From the NCBI RefSeq assembly GCF_000003815.2, contig NC_049987.1:5864784-5928783 (forward strand): 64,000 nucleotides of DNA, read 5' to 3'. Of the stretch, positions 34,101 to 47,400 are shown piece by piece. The stretch comes from Branchiostoma floridae. Taxonomy: Eukaryota > Chordata > Leptocardii > Amphioxiformes > Branchiostomatidae. Under the pieces are notes generated by a model. It made no database searches. It was not told the origin of the DNA and saw only the letters and a program-made list of their open reading frames with translations. The position numbers and the translations under genes are program-made. Position 1 is the stretch's first letter. Each line of letters starts with the position of its first letter.

Positions 34101-37100
34101 TATATTATATTATATTATATTATATTATATTATATTATATTATATTATATTATATTATATTATATTATATTATATTATGGGAAAATACATCTTAACTGAT
34201 ATAAAATGTTGATATACGTTACTAGCTATAGCGTTAAATTTTTCATGTTTAGTTGACACATATATACAATCAGGTAGGTAGAAATTCCCCAACTGAATAC
34301 GAAGAAATTTAAACCTTTATTGAATACAGTAAATAAAATGGTACAAATACTGATCGTGCTCGAAGCATAGGGAAGAGGCCTTTGCCTTGGGTGTTCATAG
34401 TGACTCTCGAACTTAAAAATGCACCAAATTACCTTGCATTTGGCAGTAGAATGTGATGTCACAATCAGCTGAAGGATTGCCAACAATGTCCTTCGCTTGA
34501 CACGTGACAGACGCTGTTTCACCAGGCGCGATAGTGTTGACTGTAGGCTGCTTACAGTGGACAGCCTTGATCCCAACATTGTCCCGAAACCACGATGCCA
34601 TCTCACTGGTGCTGTAGTAGTCAGACACATTCACATCACGGCAACTGTCTCCTTGGAGGTGATGTTCAAATGATGGACAGTTCAGTAGCTGTGGCGCTGA
34701 CTTGTCTGGATTGAATTCGATGGGAAATAACGAAAAAGAAGTTCGCTCTTTGGAACATTCTACAAGATATTGGAACGTTAGCTCCATAGCCTTTCCATTT
34801 CTTGAGTTGAAAAGTCACTATCTCTATAGGTTATTTAGTAACTACTTACAAGTTATATGGTTTGATTCGATTAAGCCCCAAATACAGCTATTTAATGATA
34901 TTGGTGAAAAATGAATATAACATCCAGTACTAAAAATTGATAAAAGTAATAGTACAGATGTGTGAGAGCCTTGAAATCTTGAAAAACAGTCGAAGATGTA
35001 TAAGGTTATATAGGTGGAAAAAAAATAAACATTATAAGATGTTATTCAATACACGCATTTAGTTGACGTACCTTTGACAATCACACTAAACTCACAGGTG
35101 TCGCTACAAGCCTTAAATTTTGCTGGGGGAAACAGGTATTCTCCAGCTGACGACGGCTTCCTGTCTGGATTGACTTGGTACTTTGTGACTGGGTATGTGA
35201 CTTCAGAAGTAACGTCCACCAATGGCGTCGTCTCGTTCAAGGTATTATCGAATGCGAAGATGTAGACTCTGAAGTCAACTTCAACATAGTTCTGGTGTTC
35301 GGGTAACGTCAACTCGATGCGTGGTCTTGGGCAACACGCGAAACTACAAGGTCGTATCTCTGCGTAATGAAAGAAGCACTTTCTGAACATCCTTGTCAAT
35401 AACCAAGATTTAGTTGAGTAGAATGTAATCATTTTGACTTCTCTAAACCAGTGGATATACCGTGCTCCATATGATATCTGTTACACAAACCTATCGGTTA
35501 TTTCAAATCTGAAAAACTGTCAAATATAAATATATTTGCTGAGTAACCCAATGCAAATATATGGCACTGGAGTACCTGGTCTTCGTAGAAATATGTGATA
35601 TAGTCTATACAAGGCCTATTGGCGGACAAGAAAAAGTAGTAAAATTGGCCAAAATATGGGGAATATTTTATCAGAGGTGTAAAGGTGCACTCTCACCGGA
35701 CGTGGAGCATGCTTGCATTTTCTCCGATTTTTATAATTCAGATATTGCGTAATACGTAAAAGTATGGCATAGAAGACGACAAAATACACAGCAAGTAAGA
35801 GTATCTTTTCGAACACCGCAATGCCGCAAGCGTGCCCCACGTCCGGTGAGAGTGTGCCTTTACTATGCCGGTGTCACAGCGTTCTCGCCCCCCCGGGGGC
35901 GAAATCACTAGCGATGTCACCCCCCCACCCCACCCCCCCACCCCCCGAGGCGAAATCACTAGCGATATCGCCCTCCCCGGCTAGTGATCTCGCCCCCCCC
36001 CCCCCAATACAAAACAGGGTTACATAAAACTTTAGAAGTTGATTGGTATAAATCACAAAGTGAAGTTTCAGAATTATATAAGTACACGAGTTTGATACAT
36101 AACTCCATCCATAGTATTAATATTAACGTAATTACATAGAAATAAGATAGTTGAACTTGTTTCCGACAAGGAGGGTTGGGTCCCTCGTATTCCAATTATT
36201 GCATATACCTGAGTCTCGACATAAGATGCATTGAATTGTATTCACCTGTCCTCAAGCAACCTATATATCTCCAAAATGAAGTCTCTACTATGAATTGACC
36301 ACAAAAGAACTATGTAATGTCTTTATTGATTATGCAAATAAGGTATTCATTAGAATAATGCACATTTTTGTGTATGCACCTGGCCAAGGGGTATCTTCAC
36401 CTCCAATATGACTGTTTTTTCTAGTATTTAGAAACTGGTGCATTTATCCGTGTTTCTTAAGACTGTTACTTTACCAGTGTTTTGTAGCGTTTCGCAACAG
36501 GTATATCAACTTGCGCGTAGATAGTGTTTATAATGAGAAACTATTATTCACTTGTGCTTTTGTAAGTGCTTTGGAAATGTTTTCTGCACAAGAAAGAAAA
36601 AACCCTGACGAATTTAAGACATATAGCTGACGTATTCCGTACCTTATACGGTGTTGATTTATACGTTCACAATAGTATTGTTTTTTATGCCATCTCAGCA
36701 ATGTCAGCTGCAAAAAAATGTCTTTTCAATGTAGTGTTTGCACCGAACAAGGTATGACATCTTACGGTAATAAGGTGCGCCATATAGGTACCAGCCAGGT
36801 AACACACCGACTATGTTACTCCCAGGTGCAGTAAAGTACCAGGTAGCGCACCTAATATGTAGTACCAGCTGCTCTTGCGACCTCTCCGAGAAGTACTAGT
36901 AATGTTCTTGGGGGGGGGGGGCGAGATCGCTGGGGGGGGGGCGAGATCGCTGTGACACCGGCCGTCGCAACACAGTGACGGATAGTTTCTTCGGACAATA
37001 TAATGTTTACTTTTTATCAACAAGTTATGGAGTCTAGTAGAGACATTATGCAATACCTAAACATCCAGTTCCGCTGGCGAGGCCATCTCCTATGTACCCA

Positions 37101-38440
37101 GCGTGACAGGTGCAATTCGCATCCAGAGCCGGAGCAGGATTGTCCACGCAGGTGGCCTGGGCGTCACATGGGTTGTTCGAACAAGCATTGATGTCTAGGA
37201 AATGTGATGAAAAAGCACTAATTAGAAGAATTCTTCTGAAAATTGAATGGCAGAGGCCTTTGTAGTAGTTACATAACAGCAACAGCAATACCAGCAGTAA
37301 TAATCGTAGTAAAAGTAGCATCAAAGTAGGTTTGTAAATGATTTATGCAATGGTTTATGCAACACTAAGTTTATACTAAGTTGAAGAACGAAAAATGATA
37401 CCTGAGCATCCAGACCCATTAACGAGCCCATCCCCTGTATATCCAGCGTTACAGGTGCAAGTTGCATCCAGGGCTGGAGCGGGGTTGTCCAAACAGGTGG
37501 CCTGGGCGTCACATGGGTTTTCCTTACATGCATCGATGTCTAAAGGTTGTGATTTGAAGCAAGACCATTCAAATACTGATAGTTAGACTTATCAAAAATG
37601 GAAGTTCCGCTGCAGCAAGCCGCTAGGGGGCCGTTGTCGAACTTGACCTTCGTTTTCCCGACCCCTACCCACCTACCAAATATCATCAGGATCCATCCAA
37701 GACTTCTCGAGTTATACGAGGGGTGATCAATAAGTCCTCGGCCTCACCCAGAAATAATGAGCACAACTCAGATTTCGAAGCATAGTTGTCTAGTATAAAG
37801 TCTTATATGAATGTGGAAAAGACTAAACTTTACGTAACCAACACCAAGTTAAATTGGGACTTACCCCAAATTTTCGGCCGACTCCGTCAGCCTTGTTCAC
37901 GGAATGGACCCGTCTGCTGTTACAGTAGCTTCCGGACGTGACGTCAGGGACACACGACTGCAGCAGAGGGTCGTAGATGCCAGATAACCTGTGTCGCCCC
38001 CCGACATTCTTATATGAATGTGTACCTAAATTCAAATTAGTGTGATCATTACTTTTCAGACGACATGCAGTAGCAGTAGGTAAGGGCGAAGGAAAAAACG
38101 TGGATAATTGAGCTGCGACCTAAGGTGTGCGCGTCAACTTGCGCTGCTGAAAGTTAGACACCCACTTCTTTCTGCTTGAAATAGGAAGAGAATCATGTTA
38201 ATGACAAAGAATTTACGGCATGGGGAACTCAAACAAACCTGTCTGATCACAATTCACCCTTTTTTTCTCGCCACTTACCTTCTAATTAAAGATAAACGAA
38301 TGCCTGGAAAGTAGTGACTGTAATGATTTGAAATTTGGCGGGTATTGATAAAAGTCTTCATACTATAAAGTTGTGCCTCGAAATCAGAGTTGTGCTTATT
38401 ATTTCTGGGTAAGGCCGAGAACTTAGCACCTCTCGTACTG

Positions 38441-38478
<38 letters not shown>

Positions 38479-41400
38479 AACACACATACATGCATACACA
38501 CACGCTAAAAACAAAATCGTCTGGCAAAGGTAATAATAATACAAATAGCAACTTGTTCAAAAAGAATACTTTAGTGAGTGTATTTACCTCTTCTTAGTTG
38601 TTCAAATCCTCTTATATGTCTTACACTTTAGGTAGGTTCATACGAGTGTGACTCACCTGTACAGTAGGTGTCATTTTTGCTACCAATATCTTCCGTCCAT
38701 GTTCCATTTGGGCACGCCTTACAGTACAGCTGGTTTTGTAGGTCTTGGTATGAGCCAAGAGGGCAGTCCACACATGTGTTGTTTTGTTCATCGAAGTAGA
38801 AGCCCGATGGACACCCGACTGAAATAGAGAATATGCATAATAGTTTAGTTTAAAAGAAGGTACACTTGTAACATGGTATGGGATTACTGAGGATTACTGA
38901 GGATGGTACTGCTAGGTGATTCTCCACAGATATTTAATTGGCTAGCAAGATAGAAAGAATTGTGCATGAATGGGAAAAGGGATTATAAAACAGGCCTAAA
39001 CACAACTCCTTAATTAGAACGCCATATGAAACTAGCATTATTGAAAATATGTAATTGTAAAAACACTATCAACATGTATTTGCTGCCTAATTCATGGACC
39101 CTATGTCATGTTTGATTTTTAGTAGTTTTATCAACACTGATCTGCTACTTCCTGCATCTAACCTTTGGTGCTATATTCTACTACTTTTGACCCAACCAAT
39201 CCGTGCTTAATGCCAATAGTGAAAGTGCAGACACAACCTATCGCCACAAACACCAAGTGACTACGAAACCTCCGCACCACAACTTACCGCATCTCTTTGT
39301 GTCATTGTTCCACGCCATTCCGGCTGGACAAGTCAACACCACCTCGCTTGCTTGTAGGGAATTAGGAATAGCTTCCAATGTTTTTCCGTCCACTTCTAGG
39401 TGCAGTTCTCCCGAATCCGTTGCATTTCTAAGACTCTCGAGCACGCTTTCCATTGTGGCAAGTGAGGATTCTAATGACTCAGAAGCTGTCTGGTTGTCAG
39501 TTGTGTTCTCAGCAGCAACGGTGAGTGTAAAGTCAATGCGTACTTCATCGGCTGTCTGCCGTACCATCCTTGACAGAGATGGCCAAAGTGAACGCTTTGA
39601 ACGTGTTCCACAAGTCACCTACAAATTCAAATCAAACAGGAATTGAACCGGCACTTTTTGTAGCAATGATACTTTTTGTAGCAATGATACTGTAATGACA
39701 GTGCCATTTCTATTCAACAGAAATTGCTTTATACATTCTATGATATTAAAAGTTTGTGTATGATATTAAAATAGCAATGTTATTGTGAATGTTTCAGATA
39801 CAAACTACTAGTTAAGATTTAGTTTTAAAAGCAGCAACCATCACACATGTTGGTAAGCGATTTAAGTTGTGTACTGAATCAAAGAGCGCGTCAAGTTTTC
39901 TTGCAATGTCGATTGCCGCCAGAGATGAACATTTCGTAACAATTTTTGTACTAAGATCATATTCACAGTATACGAAAATAAGCCAAGTCAGAGAGATTAG
40001 TTAGTTTGAAGTGTTCTAAACCATTACTTTACATATACTTACGAAAACTTGTTTAATGCTGCATCCTCCACTGTCTCTGTCTCTTATCAGCGCAAGTCTA
40101 CAAACTACAGAGAATCGATTGGTGATCTCATTGATAAAGCTGATCTTGATTTGCTGCTGTACAGCAGGGTCACTGCAGTTCCCATTGTAGTAAAAGTAGA
40201 TGTAGCCTTGCCTATCTGCTGTGGGCGGTGATGTTTCTGTAATGTGCATACCTCATGTTTAGTACCATAGTAATTTCATCATGTTGGAGAATCACTACTT
40301 CACTAGAAAACAAGGTACAGAACGAAGGCATAACATTCGGTGACCGTCTGTCACCTTCCTCAAAGCAATTCTAACTTGTACGATTCACACTGCAGCTAAA
40401 GTGTGGCATGCATAACAGTTCTCTACGTTTGGGACCAAATTGTTATCAACGACACCTAGCTGCAGTGCGGAATAGTACCAGCCAGCATTGCCCTAAGGAA
40501 GGTGAGAGACGGCCACCTGAACGTCGGCTGTGGTGTTGGTTGTGAATAGATACGAAATATATGAAAGATACAAAAATAAGTTGCCTTATTCGTGTCTCTT
40601 TTATTCTATATCACATGGCTCTGTTCTTGATAATCATATAAAGTTCTATGTTTTCTTTCTGTATTAATCAACATTCTTTTACGACACAAGCTGTATCAAG
40701 CTGTATATATGCCTTTTCTTTTGGGTAATGACCACAACCCTTTGACCAAGCAAAAAGAGATTGGTAGTGCAATTACCATCAACAAAATCAATTCTTGATC
40801 GAGTTTTAACATGACTAAAATATAGAATTATGAATCAATGTATTTACCACTGCAGTCTGGTATTGGCACCCTCGCTGCGGGGGCAGGTCTACCACTGCCT
40901 GCCAACCATATCCAAATCCCGTCTAGACTGCAGTAGTACGTAGACGGCGTGTAACCCAATGGAAAGTCATCGTTTCCCTCACAGTTTGGATTACAATATG
41001 TGCCAAAGAACCACCAGCCACACACAAGCGCGCCATTGGCTGGCACATTGAGTAATGGACAGTCAAGAGCTGAAATAGGGGTATCAATGCAGGTCATATT
41101 AAAACAGGCTTGTATTCTAACAACTTAATAGTTAATTTTCATTCACATTCTACACATCCCACGAGAAGACAATATGGATTACAAATTCGTCAGTTAACAA
41201 CCGAAGAAGTGTTTTATCCTGTTAACGTGGTTAACGTGTTCGCTTAACTACAGAAAATGGCCTGGCTTTTAGGTTTGTAGAATGAAACATTATGGAGTAA
41301 CGTGTTTAAATATCGTTAACATTACCTGCCAAAGACTGTTCCAAAGTTTTAAAGAAGAACTAGAAAGAAGAACTAGAAAGGTGTGCAAAATTAGCGATTT

Positions 41401-44400
41401 TCACACTTTTCCTTATGCAATACGGACTGTTCCCAAAATTTGAATTTGAAGAAAATCATGACATCGTGCCATTTAAAGGCTTATTCTTGAGGTTGGAATT
41501 TGTATCTTGGAATTGAAAAGATTGAAAAGGGAATTTGAGAATGTTGCCATCTTTTACTGTATGAAAGAAAAGACTAGTTCTATTCTCTTAAAGCCGAAAA
41601 TTGTTTTGAAAGTTGTGTTGTCCCAACGAAAGCAGTTCAGCTATTCAGGTTGGATCCAACTGAAACTACACTTTTATGTTATCGCGAAGTGAAATTTTAA
41701 ATCTAGACCCACGTGCCACTGAAACACTTTTTCCTGCTTTTCCAGGGGCAAATTGTACTGACAGACTACACTAAGTTTAATGGCATTTCTATTAAAAATA
41801 CACATAGTGTTAGCTTAAGTTATTGAGAGCGACGCCCCAACATATTTTCACCATTTCGAGCGCCGAAGGCACGAGTCGTTGCAACGTAGGTTCTCATTTT
41901 CAGGGGCAAATTTTGTCGGTAGCTTGGTTTGATTAAATTGCCATTAATTAAAAAAAAACAAGGGTTTCAGCTTGTCTCGGATGGGGCAAAGACTCGCTAT
42001 TACGGCAAACTCCCTTCCTCGGCAAACTTGATTAATTTGCCATTAATGAAAAAAAAACAAGGGTTTCAGCTTGTCTCGGATGGGGCAAAGACTCGCTATT
42101 ACGGCAAACTCCCTTCCTCGGCAAACTCCCTTTCCCGGCACAAGAGAACCTAGCCAACGTTAAAAATCGCGAAGCAACCCCCCCCCCCCCAAAAAAAAAA
42201 TTAAAACCAGCCCCGTTCGAAGACTGCAACGGAGGCTAACAAGAACACATATTTTAAAGGCAGCGGCGAAGACTGGTCGACCATGGATGTAACACTTGCA
42301 GAGATTCCACAGTAAGAACAAGATGAGTTATAATTAAAAAAAAAACACCCTTACTTTGCAATACTACTATCCTAACCTGATGAAGCAAAAAATCCTACCT
42401 CTACATTTACGCCCGTCTACACGACGATAGTTAGGCCTGCAGCTACAGTACCGACCGCCTGGCACGTTGGTGCAAAAGTGTTCGCATCCAACGTTTTTAT
42501 ATTTCAGCCATACATAGTATGGTGAAATATATTGTATTCGTAATTATATTTCAGCCATACATAGTATGGTGAAATATATTGTATTCGTAATGTTTCTTCT
42601 TTCTTTCTTCTTCTTCTTCTTCTTTCTCCTGTCAAATCTTCAAAGTGATTCATATCCGCCGTTCCTGGACCGAATGACCTGAAATTTGGCACAGGGGTAG
42701 AATGGACCAATACCTTGATGCTTTTTTCTCAGTTTTTTTCATATCTGCCTCTAAAATGATTTTATTGAGATTTTTTGGTCAATTTTAGACCAAAACTGTA
42801 TATTTTGGCCCCTGTACCCTGGTATTACAACCAAATGAGCTGAAATTTGACAGAGATGTGCCTTGATAATGCCCCCATATAAATTCGATAACACTTTTGG
42901 TGTACAGTACAACAAAATGCTTATTTTTGCGATTTTTCGACCAATTTTTGACCAAAAAAGGACACTTTTGGCCCCTGTACCCTGGTATTACAACCAAATG
43001 AGCTGAAATTTGACAGAGATGTGCCTTGATAATGCCCCCATATAAATTCAATAACACTTTTGGTGTACAGTACAACAAAATGCTTATTTTTGCGATTTTT
43101 TGACCAATTTTTTACCAAAAAAGGACACTTTTGGCTCCTGTACCTTGGTATTGCAACCGAATGAGCTGAAATTTGACACAGATGTGCCTTGATAATCCCT
43201 TCATATAAATTCAATAACACTTTTCGTGTACAGTGCAACAAAATGCTTTTTTTTGCGATTTTTGGCCAATTTTCTACCAAAAAAGGACACTTTTGGCTCC
43301 TGTACCCTGGTATTACAATTAAATGACCTGAAAGTTGGTATAGATAGGCATTAGATACTTGGTAACAAGATTCAAGTAAAATTTTTGACATAAACAACTT
43401 AAATATGATTAATTTTGGCACTTTTCTGAGGGGAAATTTGTTTTCTTTTGGCCTCCTGACGTGACCTTCCGTGACCCCGCACAGAGCCACACCTGTGCGC
43501 GTCAGCCGGAGAGTTAATTGAATCAAAGACCTAGCCAATCAGCGAAGAGGAGGCCAAAGGCTAATTAATATTCATAAGCGGGGCCTCATGATCCCGTATA
43601 TAGCAGTGTTCCCGCCAGAGGGAGCGAAGCCCGCCTAAGGCTCTCGCATTTAACTATTCAGAAGGCTTTATATTGTATCAGTTCTTAGGGGCATATCTAT
43701 GATAATGGCAGCAGTCACTTAACTTCTCTTCAGGAGTTTAGCGTAACACTATTTCAGGTCAAACCGGCAAAGGCAACTAAAAACAAACTTTAACGTTACT
43801 GAGTTCAACAGTACTAAGTCTTATAACTTGTTATCCGAAGTTGAAACGCTAGCGATGGTATTTTCGCTGCGCTGTTAGCTCCGTGCGACTGTTGTTGACG
43901 GTCTTATAACGGTATATTTTGCACCCCTGTACCCTGGTATGAGTAACATTTGGTATAGATAGGCATAAGATAGTTGGTAAAATGATCCAAGTGAAATTTT
44001 TGGCATAAAGTACTGTAAAAGGCTTAATTACAGCACTTTTTTGGGGGGGAAATTGGTTTTCTTTCGTTCTCCATGCCATGACCTTTCGGACGTTCACCCC
44101 ACAGAGCCGACATCTGCACCTGCGTCTAGCCGGCAGGAAGAGTTAATTCAATTAATGGTTCAGCCAATCAGCGAAGAGGAAAGCGAAGGCTAATTAATAT
44201 TCATAAGCGGGGCCACACAATACGTTAACTTGAAGACTCAGGCCGTACAGACTTCTCGCCAGGATTTTTTCAAAGCGTTGGACAGGGGTCCGGGGGCCGC
44301 CGAATGTCCCTGGCGGGGTCCAGGGGCAGGGCCACTGTGGGGGGGACCCAGGTGGGCGAAGCCCCCCCGGAAGCTCTTGCATTTTAGACTATTGAGAAGG

Positions 44401-47400
44401 CTTCTTTTATCAGTTTTTTTAGGGCCATATCTACGATAATCGTAGCAGTCACTTACTTCTCTTCAGCAGTTTGACTTTAAAATATTTCGGGTCAAAGCTT
44501 CAAAGACAACTAAAACCTCATAAACAACAAACTTTACTTAGCTCAACAGTATACAAAAATATTGTACGGGTTGCCATCCTTAGTTGAAGCGCTTATTTGT
44601 AGCGCTAGTATCTTCGCTGCGCCGTTAGCCGCCGTGCGACTTTTGTTGACGGTCTGATATCCCTACGTCGCCGCCTCGCTGATATTCCCACGGACATGTT
44701 TCAAGAAAAATACCCAGCAAAAAACGCTGTTCTGCGTCAAATTCTATTCTATAAAACATGTGGGACTCAGTGTTACAGTCTAAATATTTTGTAGAAGCAC
44801 CGCTGTAGGAAAGAAGGTCCAAGCAATGTAAAACATCACGTAGCATGAAGTTCGCTGTCAACTGGCACACAGCACATGACTGTTTGAAACTCTAAGTCTA
44901 ATCAACAGCCGTGTTTGATTGATAGCCGGCGGTCCTTTGATGAAGTCGGCGAAAGGTGCGTTAGTTAGAAAATCTGCGTTTAGTTTTGATACGTAATCAT
45001 AAGTTAGACAGTGGCGAGAATGATTATTTTCTCATCAATATTTCTCTTCAGAATTATTTGAACTTAATTGTACATCTAAACAATTGGCTTACCTGTGCAA
45101 TGTTTATATGATTAATGATCAGTGTACTGAAATCATGTGTAACGTATGGCTCCTAGTCAATAGATCAGCATTTTCTCTATAGTGACCACCTGTCTATAGT
45201 GGCCACATTTCCTAGTGCTGTTGTTTTTTGACATAAACTTTGAACATTTAAATTGTAAGTAACTTTAAACTGCCAGAGTTTCAGCCCAACAAAACACTCT
45301 CAGCGCCAGGGTATGAACAGACTGACCAGACAGACGAAAATAAATCCTCGAACAAGGTTCAATCGTATCTTCCGGGTCTGGCAGGAAGTTGTTAAACTAA
45401 AATAAGAATAGGCTCGATGGCTGATTGCATACAAAGTAAAACAATTTAACAGTTTTACAGCTTGAAGAAAACAAACGCTCCTACAGTACCTGCACCTGCT
45501 TGATAATTATTAAATCGTATGCCCTACTTGAATAAAAAAAGTTCACTGCAATAATAAATGTACCCACATCACAAGGAGCTTATACTTTTTTAAACTTACA
45601 CCTAGTTATCGTACTGAAAATTGTTAATGACATTACATGAAGTCATTCAACAATTTTCAGTCATGATGAAAATTTTCTGAATGGAAGGTGTGATTATTGT
45701 CATTTTCTGAAAAATAGAAGCAAGCTCTGTTTTTACCTGGAATCAATTCACAATACCAGTCCACTTTGGGGGATAATGTACTGTTAAGAGGATGTTCCAT
45801 TTTTGCGCAGGGGTGTTTTGGAACAGTCCAATGTTGCGTGGGAAGGGGTATGGCTGAAATATGCTGTATTTGCTCTTAAGCAAATGTCGGCCTTTCTAGT
45901 TTGTGACGCATTCGTTGATATCTGCACATGAAAGACAATGCGCGATGTCAAAATCATATTACCATCACAACATTCAGCTATTTCTTTCTACGTTACAAGT
46001 TGCTAGTGGCTAGGATTCTGTTACTTGCCGATTTCCATCTCTTTCCCATCGGCTGCATTTCTGTGTGTTGTTTTGTTAGGCTACATATATCTGCCCGTCC
46101 AGGAAATAAATTAAAAAAAAACGCATGATTGTCTAAAGACAGCGGCGACGACCGAACGACCATGAATGCAACACTTGCCTAAGCAATAAGCTGGCACAAT
46201 AACAATCAGTTCTTCTGAACAAAGTTTAACTGAAATTTCCAACACAAGTAGTTGGACTTACCTACTAGATTTTCGACTAATCAAATACAGTCCTTCTTTG
46301 TCAAGGAAGAGACAATTCTCTGCTTCTGTGGCTGAATTCATGTAAGTCCCACTTCTTCTGTTGAAAATCAGAATGAATTCTAACACTACAGATAAACTTT
46401 CAAGTTAAGATTCAGTTTTTACCTGTGCAGTTGTGTTCGTCGGCAGCTAAGCTGTACCATGCGTCACAGGTGCAAAAGTACGACCCGTGCGTGTTGTGGC
46501 AGTTCTGCGCACAGCCGCTGTCGCCCCTAGCACACTCGTCAATGTCAGGGATTTCTGCAGAAAAAATGATGAGATGTTGAACTTTTTGGTGAAGTCAAGT
46601 CAGGCACGGCATCACTTGCACATAATATGTCTCATGAGAGTGGCGGCGATTTATAAGGAAGAAGACAAACGTTGAAAATCACCGCCACTTCATGCCCACA
46701 GGACCTAAATCCTATATATGCTTGGAGTTCACAACAACAGTGAAAGACGATCATCCCCAAAGGCCGACAATGTTTGAATTTACACATTAATTTCGATATC
46801 TTGCATGATGTTAAACAAGAGGCATACGCGCCACTGATAGGTTGTTTGCAAACCTTTGACGACAAGGCAGCAACACGTAAGTAACAAACATTATGGACCA
46901 GGTACGTGACTCTTTTAGGTAAAAACTGACGAAAGGCGCATTGGCCATATAGCTTGACCACAGATCATGAACAAAACATTATAATTACCGTGTTCACACT
47001 GCGCGCCTTCCCATCCATCATCACATTCACAGACGTTCGTTTCGACGCACAAGCCGTGGTGACATGGGAAGTGACAGTCCGCTACAGAAAACATGGGAAG
47101 TAACTGTCCACTACAGAAAACATGGGAAGTAACTGTTGGCGATACAAAACTTGGGAAGTTACTCTCCGCGCTACAGAAAACATGCATGGGAAGTAACTGT
47201 CCGCTACAGGAAACACGGGAAGTAACTGTCCGCTACAGAACATGGGAAATAACTGTCGGCTACAGAAAACATGGGAAGTAACTGTCGGCTACAGAAAACA
47301 TAGTAAGTGACTGTCCGCTACAGAAAACATGGGAAGTAACTGTCCGCTACAGAAAACATGGGAAGTAACTGTCCGCTACAGAAAACATGGGAAGTAACTG

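Noticed and set aside
38275-38544. Hydrophobic Cys/Val-rich frame resembling a transmembrane protein
   Set aside because: It is produced by the CA microsatellite at 38444-38475.
42921-43538. 205-codon minus-strand frame with internal peptide repeats
   Set aside because: It is the ~161-bp tandem repeat read through. No splice context or domain.
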